From NCBI GenBank assembly GCA_964452495.1, contig CAYVMC010000014.1, positions 1-48,776 of the forward strand: a stretch of 48,776 nt of DNA, written 5' to 3'. The notes beneath the pieces were generated by a model. That model was given only the letters and a program-made list of their open reading frames with translations. It did not search any database and was not told where the DNA came from. Source of the stretch: CALUTH01 sp964452495. GTDB lineage: Bacteria > Cyanobacteriota > Vampirovibrionia > Gastranaerophilales > Gastranaerophilaceae. Each line of letters opens with the position of its first letter. The first letter of the stretch is position 1. Shown in pieces: positions 34,634 to 41,920 of the stretch. The translations under genes and the position numbers were made by a program.

Positions 34634-35744
34634 AGTCTTTATAAGCATCTTCTTCTGAAATTTTTAATCTGGTAGTATCTAAATGTAATCTATTATGAGA
34701 TTCATTTTCAAGTGTTTTCTTAATTTCAAAAGGGTACCACCTGTAATTTTTAAGACCGCCGTTATTTACTTTATCAACAACATTCTGATAATATTCCTGA
34801 ATATGTTGTATCCACTCAGGATGTTGTGCAAGAGTTATATCAAGCGGAGTATTACTTTTTTGACAATTTTCTTTTGAACGTACAAGGATACAGTTAGCTA
34901 AAGAACTGGCATGTCCTCCGTTTTGTTTTGCTCTTATGTGTTCAATTGTAACAATAAAAGGTGAAATTAAATTATTTATAAATTGCTTTTTTGTAGCATC
35001 TTTATGTTTTACAATAAAGGCATCAAAATCGTCTGTTGCTGATGGCAAAGTATTTAAGGTCTTATTAACAAGTTCTTTTACATTGTCATTTTTATTTCCG
35101 TATTTCATTTTTTGTAATATCATAGGATACTTCTTCATATTTATAGCATCCTTGTACATGTTTTTTAATAAATCTTCTTCCCAACAGTCAAGTATTGCAT
35201 TATAGCGTTTCTGGAGTTTTTCGTTGTGGATATTTGCAGATAAAGTTCTTAATTTGTTAATTACTTTTAAATATTGGCTTTTAAGTTTGTTATAACTTAT
35301 AGGAAATTGCTGTTCCGTAACGGCTTTAATTGTTTGTAGTTTTGAATTATTGATATTATGTCTGTAAAAATTAAGGACACTAAGTTCTACTCCGTCCATA
35401 CTTTCGTTGTATTTATAGACATGGTTAATAAGGTTTTTATCAGTTTTATTTTTTTTTACGGCAAGTTCTAAAAGGTGTTTGTACGTGTTGAAACCAATCA
35501 TTCTGGATCCAGTGTATGCGCATCTAAAATCATTCGCGTATTTTCTTAAGTCTGCCATTGCCTTATTTACAGATGTGAAAGACGGTGACTTCTTTTTATT
35601 ATTAACAAAGGTATCCATTGCAGGGATACCTTTATTGAATAGAGGGTAACTTCTTTTTGTAGACACAACTTCAAGTGTTCCTGATTCTTGTTCAGGAGGC
35701 TTCTCACCAATAAATCGAGTAAAAGAATTAGTAATAATGTCCAT
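34623..35744 (-). CDS. HNH-endonuclease-like protein
   Basis: A 373-residue protein. Near the N-terminus is R-C75-A-Y-T-G and near the C-terminus TIEHIRAKQNGG (E268-H269-I270), then LANCILVRSKENCQKSNTPL (N284, N293). This is the pattern of an HNH nuclease motif (C-x-x-T, E-H-I, G-G, N, N-x-x-K). The central 190 residues are helical and of unknown role. A P-S-F-T tag-like element is at residues 54-57. The start at 35744 follows an AGGA ribosome binding site, and the alternative ATG at 35765 lies inside a palindrome that overlaps the promoter. Repressor control is likely. A DNA-repair, restriction or toxin function is possible but not shown. Confidence 0.65.
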   Translation of the reverse strand: MDIITNSFTRFIGEKPPEQESGTLEVVSTKRSYPLFNKGIPAMDTFVNNKKKSPSFTSVNKAMADLRKYANDFRCAYTGSRMIGFNTYKHLLELAVKKNKTDKNLINHVYKYNESMDGVELSVLNFYRHNINNSKLQTIKAVTEQQFPISYNKLKSQYLKVINKLRTLSANIHNEKLQKRYNAILDCWEEDLLKNMYKDAINMKKYPMILQKMKYGNKNDNVKELVNKTLNTLPSATDDFDAFIVKHKDATKKQFINNLISPFIVTIEHIRAKQNGGHASSLANCILVRSKENCQKSNTPLDITLAQHPEWIQHIQEYYQNVVDKVNNGGLKNYRWYPFEIKKTLENESHNRLHLDTTRLKISEEDAYKDFIA

Positions 35745-35754
35745 TACACCATTT

Positions 35755-35777
35755 CCTGTATACACTTAGTATACAGG
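35755..35777 (-). promoter_or_regulatory. Palindromic operator overlapping the -10
   Basis: CCTGTATAC (35755-35763) and GTATACAGG (35769-35777) form a perfect 9-bp inverted repeat around a 5-nt centre. On the minus strand a TTGTCA -35 and an 18-nt spacer lead to TATACT, which lies inside the repeat. A dimeric repressor bound here would block the HNH-like gene promoter. Confidence 0.65.
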
Positions 35778-35817
35778 TAAAATAGTTTATTTGACAATTT
35801 TTATTTACAAAACTTAA

Positions 35818-36570
35818 TTATTTGTTGGCTTCGTATAGAAATCTAAGTCCTTCAAGAGTAAGGGTAGGGTTAATAAAATCGAACGGAGAAAGCATATATT
35901 TTTCTATAAGAGTACAATACCCGCCCGTTGCAACAATTGTAGCTTTTTCCCCTAATTCTGTTTCACACTGGTGGATAAGTCCTTCAATAAGGCATGCTGA
36001 TCCTCTTATGACTCCTGATAAGATTGCATCAACAGTATTCCGTCCAATAGCTGTGGGAGCTTTTGCAATATCAATTTGCGGGAGTTTTGATGTAAATTTA
36101 TTTAGTGTTTTTAATTGTAAATTAAGCCCCGGAGTAATTACTCCCCCGAGAAATTCACCTTTATAATTAACTATATCAAATGTTGTTGCTGTACCAAAGT
36201 CAATGACGATTACCGGTCGTTTGTACAGCATAAAAGCCCCACAAGCATTTGCAATACGATCTGCGCCGACTTCTTCTGGGGTATCTGTAGCTATTTTCAC
36301 TATAGTATTCATTTTATGATTTACAAGTAATGAATCAACTTTAAAAACAGTATCTGCAGCTGCTTTAAGTTTATGGTTAAGTTCGTCAACTACCGAGCCT
36401 ATAATAACAGCTTCTACATTATATTTTGATAGCAATGATTTAAGAAGAATTTCATACTCTTCCTGCGGCAACTCTTTGTCAGATGCAAGTCTAAAATTTT
36501 CAATCAACGCATCATCATCGTATAATCCTAGTGTTATACTTGTGTTTCCTATATCAGTGGTTAATAACAT
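35818..36570 (-). CDS. coaX: Type III pantothenate kinase
   Basis: Catalyses the first step of coenzyme A synthesis (pantothenate to 4'-phosphopantothenate), with an ASKHA-type fold. The 250-residue length is normal. Family features are the phosphate-binding start LLTTDIGNTSITLGLY (D6-x-G-N-T10), the PEEVGADRIANACGA segment near 98-112 and the VIDFGTATTFD segment near 121-131, which includes the second phosphate loop. A TGAGG-like or AGGA ribosome binding site sits upstream. It is cytoplasmic. No other coa gene is adjacent. Confidence 0.93.
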   Translation of the reverse strand: MLLTTDIGNTSITLGLYDDDALIENFRLASDKELPQEEYEILLKSLLSKYNVEAVIIGSVVDELNHKLKAAADTVFKVDSLLVNHKMNTIVKIATDTPEEVGADRIANACGAFMLYKRPVIVIDFGTATTFDIVNYKGEFLGGVITPGLNLQLKTLNKFTSKLPQIDIAKAPTAIGRNTVDAILSGVIRGSACLIEGLIHQCETELGEKATIVATGGYCTLIEKYMLSPFDFINPTLTLEGLRFLYEANK

Positions 36571-36630
36571 ATAAATAATCCTACATAAGTTACTGGATTA
36601 TTTTACATTAAACAAGATTTTTATAACAGT

Positions 36631-36792
36631 TTATGCAACATGTGATGTTGATGCAGGTGCTCCGCTGTTTCCAGAATTAAAGGCATCAAATATGCTGTTA
36701 ATAAATGGTTTTGCTTGAGTTTCTTGTCTTTCAGGAGCTGTTGTATACTCTGTACCGACTGATGAAATTCCGCTTAATCCTACTTCTGGCAT
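36631..36792 (-). CDS. Small protein (53 aa) with shared upstream elements
   Basis: A 53-residue ORF (MPEVGLSGISSVGTEYTTAPERQ..., ending SHVA), Ser/Gly/Ala-rich and acidic at the start, with no signal peptide. An AGGAG ribosome binding site precedes the ATG. Upstream it carries the ATACTTTATATATA core shared with the genes at 10996 and 15118, plus two TTTTGTAAC-type boxes, so it is a real regulated gene rather than a chance ORF. Function unknown. Confidence 0.6.
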   Translation of the reverse strand: MPEVGLSGISSVGTEYTTAPERQETQAKPFINSIFDAFNSGNSGAPASTSHVA

Positions 36793-36830
36793 AAAATATT
36801 CTCCTTTTCCTCAAATGTATATGCTTGGTA

Positions 36831-36844
36831 TATATATAAAGTAT
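36831..36844 (-). promoter_or_regulatory. Recurring AT-rich upstream element (core)
   Basis: Minus-strand ATACTTTATATATA, the 14-nt core shared with 10968-10981 and 15075-15088. It lies 38 nt before ATG 36792. Confidence 0.4.
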
Positions 36845-36888
36845 TTTTGTAACGAGGAATTGCGTAAAAATAGAATTTTGTAACAAAT
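36845..36888. promoter_or_regulatory. Two TTTTGTAAC-type boxes
   Basis: Two TTTTGTAAC boxes lie here: one at 36846-36854 and one at 36876-36884. The second is palindromic, TTTGT-A-ACAAA (36877-36887). Similar boxes occur at 15031 and 44086. They may be regulator sites for the 36631 gene. Confidence 0.35.
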
Positions 36889-37036
36889 CTTAATACATGA
36901 TAATCAGCGGTTTTTCAAGTAATACTAGCTTATATCAGATTTTGGATTAAATAATTGTAAACTTTTGTAAATATTTTTCAAAAAAGTGTTATAAATTTGT
37001 AAAATCCGGGAATAGTACTTATAGAAAGGAGCAGTT

Positions 37037-37135
37037 ATGGAAGTTTTAAATTTATTGTTCTTTTGTGGTGTAATGTACTTTGCACTTATCTGGTGCCCGA
37101 GCTATTACGAAAAAATTATGAAAAAGCAGCACTAA
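37037..37135 (+). CDS. Very small membrane protein (32 aa)
   Basis: A 32-residue ORF, MEVLNLLFFCGVMYFALIWC then a basic tail SYYEKIMKKQH-like, with one transmembrane helix. An AAAGGAG ribosome binding site sits 7 nt before the ATG and a strong terminator begins 25 nt after the stop, so the unit is a complete monocistronic small gene. No family is known to me. It could be a small membrane regulator or stabiliser. Confidence 0.6.
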   Translation: MEVLNLLFFCGVMYFALIWCPSYYEKIMKKQH

Positions 37136-37160
37136 TAAACTGATTTTGATATGTGTATTA

Positions 37161-37194
37161 AAAAATCAGGGCAAGCAATCTTGTCCTGATTTTT
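37161..37194. terminator. Strong bidirectional terminator
   Basis: A 15-bp stem (37161-37175 with 37180-37194; one G-U pair) with a CAAT loop. An A-run and a T-run flank it. It separates the 32-residue gene from the convergent AAA+ gene. Confidence 0.9.
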
Positions 37195-37226
37195 AGTGTA
37201 TTTTGTACATTTATAATCTCGTAATG

Positions 37227-38672
37227 TTATTTTTGTTTTATAATTCTGTGTATTGCTTTAATAAAATCATTTTTGGTAAGTGTAATTTTTTCTATATCTG
37301 AGTAAACAATGGTATTGTTATCCATTTTTTGATTTAGTCCTAATCTTTCCAGTACATTAAAGAATGCATCAGATATTGTTTCTGCTACATCTGAACCGTT
37401 AAATTTATTTTCAAACATTGTTTTTACAAGTTCATTTACGTTTACATTATTTGCAAGGTGTTGTTTTTTAGTGTGAATATTAAATATTTGTTTTAGTCCA
37501 TCCATATTAGGGAGTGGTACTTCAATATGCAGTCCGAAACGCCCCGTTTCAAGAAGTGCTGGATCAATTAATTTTTTCATATTGGTTGCAGCGATGATAA
37601 AAGCTGGAACGGCACACTTCTCAAGATCGCTCATACAACCTAAGAACTGGTTAACCATAGGGTCATCAAATCTTGCATTTGAAGAGCCGTCTCTGGCTTT
37701 TGCAATAGAATCAAACTCATCAATAAATGTAATTGATGGTGCATTTGCAATAGCCTGATTGAATACTGTTCTTATATTCGATTCTGATGCTCCTACCTCA
37801 GAGTACTTAAATTCGTTGGCATTATACTCTGAATATTTAGCTCTTGCTTCATTTGCCAGAGCCTTTCCAAGTAATGTTTTTCCGCACCTTGGCGGTCCGT
37901 ATAATAATATACCTTTATTGATACGGATATTCTCGTAAACTTGCGGATAGTTTATCGGTCTAATTACATATTTTTTTAGTGTTTCTATAACATTGTCCAG
38001 ACCGCCTATATCTTGAAATGTAATTCCTTTATTTTCTGCTTTTACTGATTGGGGGCTATTTAAAGATGCAATGGTTCTTCTATTGAATTCTTCGATATTA
38101 TTAATATATTTAACATCCAAATATTTAATGGCATTCACTGTATTAAATTTTTGGGGGTGGAAAAATACAAATTTCTCTTTCTTTCCTGAACTTGGGCTGA
38201 CAAATTCTCCGGTGTGCAATATATGTCCGTCCTTAAGTAGCTTTGTATCTCCGCTTTTAATAATATTATCTTTGTTATAATTGTCATTTTGAAAGTCTAC
38301 TCGCATTCTCCTTAATGGGTGATCTGCAAGAGAGAGAATGTAGTAATTGTTATCTTTTTTAAAGATAGCAAAATTAGATTCCAGATTATCACAATTGTTC
38401 AACTCTCCTTTTTTTACCAATAAGGTATATTTTTTCATTATAGGGATGCTTATTTTATCGGATGACATTTCTAACTGCTTATTGGAACGCTGTTCATCAG
38501 AGGTTACAACAAAAATTGATTGTTCATCAATCGCTTCCAGACCGTATTGAAATCTTTGCGATAAATTAGGTGTAGAACTGCTAAACAGACCTTTAAAGGT
38601 TGGTGCTTTTGTTTGTTTTATTTCTTTCCGTGGAAATAAATTTGTGTAATAATTAACGGATTGTACTTTCAT
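37227..38672 (-). CDS. AAA+ ATPase with N-terminal tag
   Basis: A 481-residue protein. It starts MKVQSVNYYTNLFPRKEIKQ, then TKAPTFKGLF (P24-T-F-K-G28), the tag seen in other genes here. An N-terminal beta-rich region (35-200) is followed by a single AAA domain of the FtsH/Cdc48/proteasome-ATPase type: GGLDNVIETLKKYVI, Walker A G259-P-P-R-C-G-K-T266, Walker B ITFIDEFD near 314-321, and sensor region AATN near 358. A C-terminal helical lid follows. No protease domain is attached. It may unfold or move proteins. The -10 TATAAT is exactly 6 nt from the ATG, so it is leaderless. Confidence 0.85.
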   Translation of the reverse strand: MKVQSVNYYTNLFPRKEIKQTKAPTFKGLFSSSTPNLSQRFQYGLEAIDEQSIFVVTSDEQRSNKQLEMSSDKISIPIMKKYTLLVKKGELNNCDNLESNFAIFKKDNNYYILSLADHPLRRMRVDFQNDNYNKDNIIKSGDTKLLKDGHILHTGEFVSPSSGKKEKFVFFHPQKFNTVNAIKYLDVKYINNIEEFNRRTIASLNSPQSVKAENKGITFQDIGGLDNVIETLKKYVIRPINYPQVYENIRINKGILLYGPPRCGKTLLGKALANEARAKYSEYNANEFKYSEVGASESNIRTVFNQAIANAPSITFIDEFDSIAKARDGSSNARFDDPMVNQFLGCMSDLEKCAVPAFIIAATNMKKLIDPALLETGRFGLHIEVPLPNMDGLKQIFNIHTKKQHLANNVNVNELVKTMFENKFNGSDVAETISDAFFNVLERLGLNQKMDNNTIVYSDIEKITLTKNDFIKAIHRIIKQK

Positions 38673-38678
38673 TTCTAA

Positions 38679-38684
38679 ATTATA
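38679..38684 (-). promoter_or_regulatory. -10 box giving a leaderless mRNA
   Basis: Minus-strand TATAAT (38679-38684), 6 nt before ATG 38672. No good -35 and no Shine-Dalgarno. Confidence 0.5.
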
Positions 38685-38874
38685 TAATAAATAAAATAAT
38701 TTTATTTTTTATTTATAATTCGTTAGCAGTTTATTCATTGTCTTTTGTATTATTCTTTTGAAAAAGCAGGTTATAAAGTGCAAGGGATAGCCTATTACCC
38801 CTCAGAAGTTACAGGTAGAATAGTAGGGTAGTTTGATATTCTTGTCTTAACTCTTTTATTTCATTTTATCTCTG

Positions 38875-38883
38875 TGGTATAAT
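38875..38883 (+). promoter_or_regulatory. Extended -10 giving a leaderless mRNA for fliO
   Basis: TGG-TATAAT (38875-38883), 6 nt before the GTG at 38890. The in-frame ATG at 38896 is 12 nt from the -10. Confidence 0.5.
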
Positions 38884-38889
38884 TTTCTG

Positions 38890-39396
38890 GTGAGTATGAC
38901 TAAGTTTTTAATATCCGTTTTAATATTGATGAATGCAGCACAAGTATTTGCAGAGCCGTTAAAAGATACTTTGAGCCAGCATCGTGAACCCGGGTATTTT
39001 TCTGTTTTATTGTCGCTTATATTTGTGATTTGTTTAATATATGCGACAGGAATTATTTATAACAAACTTAGTAATTTGGGGATAAAAACATTAAAGAAAC
39101 AAAATGGAGATTTAGTGAAGAATAAAATAACTATTTTATCTACTACCCCGCTTGGTTCAAATAAAACTCTTCATGTGATAGAACTGGACGGGCGTAAAAT
39201 GCTTATTGGGGCATCTGCTAATTCGATTCATTTGATAAAAGATTTATCAGAAAATTGCAATTATACCGTTTTAGAGGAAAGTAAAGCTGTACATACTGAA
39301 ATTATGGAGGAGCCTTTACAGAAAGATACGTCCGAAAAAATTGAATGTACGGATTTAGATGAAGAATTTGGGCTTTATAGAAAATACTTAAGGTAG
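38890..39396 (+). CDS. fliO: FliO-like flagellar export protein
   Basis: A 168-residue protein with the FliO layout. An N-terminal membrane/signal segment (residues 3-22) and a second transmembrane helix near 38-57 (SVLLSLIFVICLIYATGIIY) lead to the conserved cytosolic motif TTPLGSNKTLHVIELDGRKMLIGASANSIHLI near 84-115, which matches the L-G-x-K-x-L-x-V-V-x-L-x-G-x-x-L-L-I-G pattern. FliO helps assemble the FliPQR core of the flagellar export gate. fliP, fliQ and fliR are not next to it, which is unusual because they are normally clustered. The start is the GTG at 38890 or ATG 38896. Confidence 0.75.
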   Translation: MSMTKFLISVLILMNAAQVFAEPLKDTLSQHREPGYFSVLLSLIFVICLIYATGIIYNKLSNLGIKTLKKQNGDLVKNKITILSTTPLGSNKTLHVIELDGRKMLIGASANSIHLIKDLSENCNYTVLEESKAVHTEIMEEPLQKDTSEKIECTDLDEEFGLYRKYLR

Positions 39397-39401
39397 GATT
39401 T

Positions 39402-40268
39402 ATGGGAGTTGTAAAAATCGGTAACAGATTTGTAGGAGATGGGATGCCGTGTTTTGTTATTGCAGAAATCGGCATAAATCATAACGGCAGTCTAAAAATG
39501 GCAAAATCATTAATTGATATGGCTGTTGAATGCGGATGTGATGCTGTCAAATTTCAGAAACGTACGGTTGATGTTGTTTATTCAAAAGAAGATCTTGAAA
39601 AAGAACGTAAGAGTGTTTTCGGGAACACTAACGGTGATTTAAAGCGCGGGCTTGAATTTGGCGAAAAAGAGTATACAGAAATAGATAAGTATTGTCTAGA
39701 AAAAGGAATTATGTGGTTTGCATCCTGCTGGGATGAGGGTTCTGTTGATTTTATAAATCAATTTAATCCCCCCTGCTATAAAATAGCGTCTGCCTCATTA
39801 ACGGATGATAAGCTGCTGAGATATACAAAAAAGCAAGGGAAACCGGTATTGCTATCTACCGGAATGAGTACAATGGAAGAGATTGAGCATGCGGTTAGTG
39901 TTCTGGGAGAGGATAACCTTGTAATATTTCACTGTACGTCAACCTATCCGAGTGATGACAAAGAACAAAATCTTATGGTTATAAAGACATTTAGAGAAAA
40001 ATTTAGTTGTCCAATAGGTTTCTCCGGTCATGAAAGAGGGCTTGCGCCGTCGCTGATTTCTGTAGTTCTGGGTGCCTGTGCAGTTGAAAGGCATATAACT
40101 CTTGACAGAACCAACTGGGGTTCTGATCAGGCTGCGAGTTTGGAAAGAAACGGGCTTTACCATTTAGTGCGGGATATAAGAAGTGTTCCGACTATTCTTG
40201 GTGATGGTGTAAAGACGGTTTATGAGCGTGAATTGCCGGTAATAGATAAGTTAAGAAGGGTAAAATGA
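39402..40268 (+). CDS. NeuB-family nonulosonate synthase (short form)
   Basis: A 288-residue synthase of the NeuB/sialic acid synthase family that condenses phosphoenolpyruvate with a hexosamine-type aldose. Motifs are FVIAEIGINHNG (residues 18-29), CGCDAVKFQKR near 49-59, GFSGHERG near 206-213, and EIGINHNG in the phosphate/metal site. NeuB enzymes usually have about 345 residues with a C-terminal SAF (antifreeze-like) domain. That domain is absent here. It overlaps the KdsC-like gene by 4 nt. The pair suggests a 9-phosphate route: synthase, then phosphatase. The product, a sialic acid, KDN-like or legionaminic-type sugar, is not fixed. Confidence 0.83.
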   Translation: MGVVKIGNRFVGDGMPCFVIAEIGINHNGSLKMAKSLIDMAVECGCDAVKFQKRTVDVVYSKEDLEKERKSVFGNTNGDLKRGLEFGEKEYTEIDKYCLEKGIMWFASCWDEGSVDFINQFNPPCYKIASASLTDDKLLRYTKKQGKPVLLSTGMSTMEEIEHAVSVLGEDNLVIFHCTSTYPSDDKEQNLMVIKTFREKFSCPIGFSGHERGLAPSLISVVLGACAVERHITLDRTNWGSDQAASLERNGLYHLVRDIRSVPTILGDGVKTVYERELPVIDKLRRVK

Positions 40269-40741
40269 TTAAACTTCCTGATACAATAAAATGGGTAATA
40301 ACTGATTTTGACGGAATAATCACAGATAATTGTGCATATATTGCTCCGGATGGCGGTGTCTCCAGACGGGTTAATTTTAAGGATGTTATGGGAATGTCCA
40401 TTCTAAAAAAAAACGGGTATCAAATTGCAATAATATCCGGTGAAAGTAATTCTGCTATTGAACTTTTGTCCAAAAAATTTGATATTTGTGAAATTCATCA
40501 GGGTATAAGAAAAAAAATAGATATATTGCTGTCAATAATTGAAAAATATTCATTAACTCAGGAAGAATATTTATATATAGGGGATGATATTAACGACCTT
40601 GATTGTTTAACACATTCAAAATATAAGATAACGGTGCCGGGGGCTGTAAATAGAGTTAAAATGGTAGATGGAATACAAATGACAAATGCAAAAAGCGGAG
40701 AGGGTGCTTTTAGAGAAGTTGTTGATGCACTTGTTAAATAA
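40265..40741 (+). CDS. KdsC-like HAD phosphatase
   Basis: A 158-residue HAD phosphatase of the KdsC class, which dephosphorylates 3-deoxy-octulosonate 8-phosphate or a nonulosonate 9-phosphate. Motif I is T13-D14-F-D16-G (the family's D-x-D-G), the ISGE segment is near 58-61, and the motif IV region is GDDINDL near 100-106. The small alpha/beta cap of other HADs is missing, as in KdsC tetramers. It is translationally coupled to the NeuB-like synthase. The context favours a nonulosonate 9-phosphatase over KDO 8-phosphatase, but only assay would tell. Confidence 0.82.
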   Translation: MIKLPDTIKWVITDFDGIITDNCAYIAPDGGVSRRVNFKDVMGMSILKKNGYQIAIISGESNSAIELLSKKFDICEIHQGIRKKIDILLSIIEKYSLTQEEYLYIGDDINDLDCLTHSKYKITVPGAVNRVKMVDGIQMTNAKSGEGAFREVVDALVK

Positions 40742-40756
40742 AAACTGTTAAATTAA

Positions 40757-41416
40757 TTATGAAGCAGTCGGGTAACCCAAAACGATATTGATAATTTCAT
40801 TTGGTTTATTGACTATGTAATCTGCTCCCTCGCTGATTAGACTTTCTTTCGAACGATATCCCCAGGTTACACCTATTGATTTTACACCGGCATTTTTAGC
40901 TGTTTGTATATCAACAGAAGAGTCGCCTATAAAAAAGGTATTTTCTCGGGTTGTATTAAAAATACTTAAAATATCATTAACTCCGTTGGGCGCTGGTTTT
41001 ATATCAATACCTTCTCTTGCTCCTATTGCAATTTCTATTTGCGGGAAATAAATATTACATAAATCTTTTACGGCTGCATCGTATTTATTTGAATTAACAC
41101 CGAGTCTGACACCTTTAAGCTTTAAATAATCAAGTAATTCCGGTATACCATTATACGGGCGGGTTTTTTCGTTAACATTGCTGCTGTAATTTTTGTAAAA
41201 CTCTTGCAAGCAGACTTCAAAATCAGGATTACTGCGGCCATTTGGAATTGCACGTTCCATCAGCAGTATAACACCGTTGCCTACAAAATTCCTTATTTCA
41301 TCAAGTGTTCGTTCTTTAAAGTTGAATGCTGCAAGTGCCTTGTTTACAGCTGTCTGCAAATCTTCCAGCGTATATAATAATGTCCCGTCCAAATCAAATA
41401 TAACACTCGTTTCCAT
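40757..41416 (-). CDS. Gph-like phosphoglycolate phosphatase (HAD superfamily)
   Basis: A 219-residue HAD-IA phosphatase. Motif I is VIFDLDGTL (nucleophile D8, general acid D10), motif II is the Asn/Ser region GVNSNKYDAA near 107-116, motif III is the Lys KPAPN near 141, and motif IV is FIGDSSVDIQTAKNAG near 158-173. A helical cap domain (residues 15-85) is present. It is probably a phosphoglycolate phosphatase or related sugar-phosphate enzyme. The -10 TATAAT with extended TGA is exactly 6 nt before the ATG, so it is leaderless. Confidence 0.85.
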   Translation of the reverse strand: METSVIFDLDGTLLYTLEDLQTAVNKALAAFNFKERTLDEIRNFVGNGVILLMERAIPNGRSNPDFEVCLQEFYKNYSSNVNEKTRPYNGIPELLDYLKLKGVRLGVNSNKYDAAVKDLCNIYFPQIEIAIGAREGIDIKPAPNGVNDILSIFNTTRENTFFIGDSSVDIQTAKNAGVKSIGVTWGYRSKESLISEGADYIVNKPNEIINIVLGYPTAS

Positions 41417-41422
41417 ATCAAC

Positions 41423-41431
41423 ATTATATCA
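41423..41431 (-). promoter_or_regulatory. Extended -10 giving a leaderless mRNA
   Basis: Minus-strand TGA-TATAAT (41423-41431), 6 nt before ATG 41416. Confidence 0.55.
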
Positions 41432-41503
41432 TAGTTGAGTTTATTTTTTGTTTTTTATAACATATTGAATTATAAAACAAGGGCTTAGGGATAGAGAAGA
41501 AAT

Positions 41504-41920
41504 ATGACAATTATTAATGAAAACTTCACCATTCATACGGAAGGACATACGGATATTATAGATATAACAAAGAATGTACAAAACGCAGTGTATCGCCATT
41601 CATTAAAAGATGCACTTGTGACTGTACACATTGCAGGCTCAACAGCGGCATTAACAACAATAGAATACGAGGATGGGCTTGTAAAAGATTTGTACGAGGT
41701 TTTTGAAAAAATAGCACCGGCAGGCGAAAAGTATCATCACGATGATTTGTGGCATGACGGAAACGGTTATGCACATATTAGAGCAGCTTTAATTGGAAAT
41801 TCGGTTTTTGTACCACTGGTTAACGGTGCATTGAATTTAGGCACCTGGCAGCAGATTGTACTTATAGATTTTGATAACAAGCCAAGGTTGAGAAATATTT
41901 GTTTACAGATTGTCTACTAG
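41504..41920 (+). CDS. YjbQ family (UPF0047) protein
   Basis: A 138-residue protein of the YjbQ/UPF0047 family, which has been linked to a secondary thiamine-phosphate synthase activity. It has the conserved YHHDDLWHDGNGYAHIRAAL and VPLVNGALNLGTWQQIVLIDF elements (about residues 80-130) typical of the family's metal/substrate site. The length is normal. A GAGAAG-type ribosome binding site precedes the ATG. It is cytoplasmic. The 3' end overlaps the convergent 41917 gene by 4 nt. The activity in vivo is unknown. Confidence 0.87.
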   Translation: MTIINENFTIHTEGHTDIIDITKNVQNAVYRHSLKDALVTVHIAGSTAALTTIEYEDGLVKDLYEVFEKIAPAGEKYHHDDLWHDGNGYAHIRAALIGNSVFVPLVNGALNLGTWQQIVLIDFDNKPRLRNICLQIVY

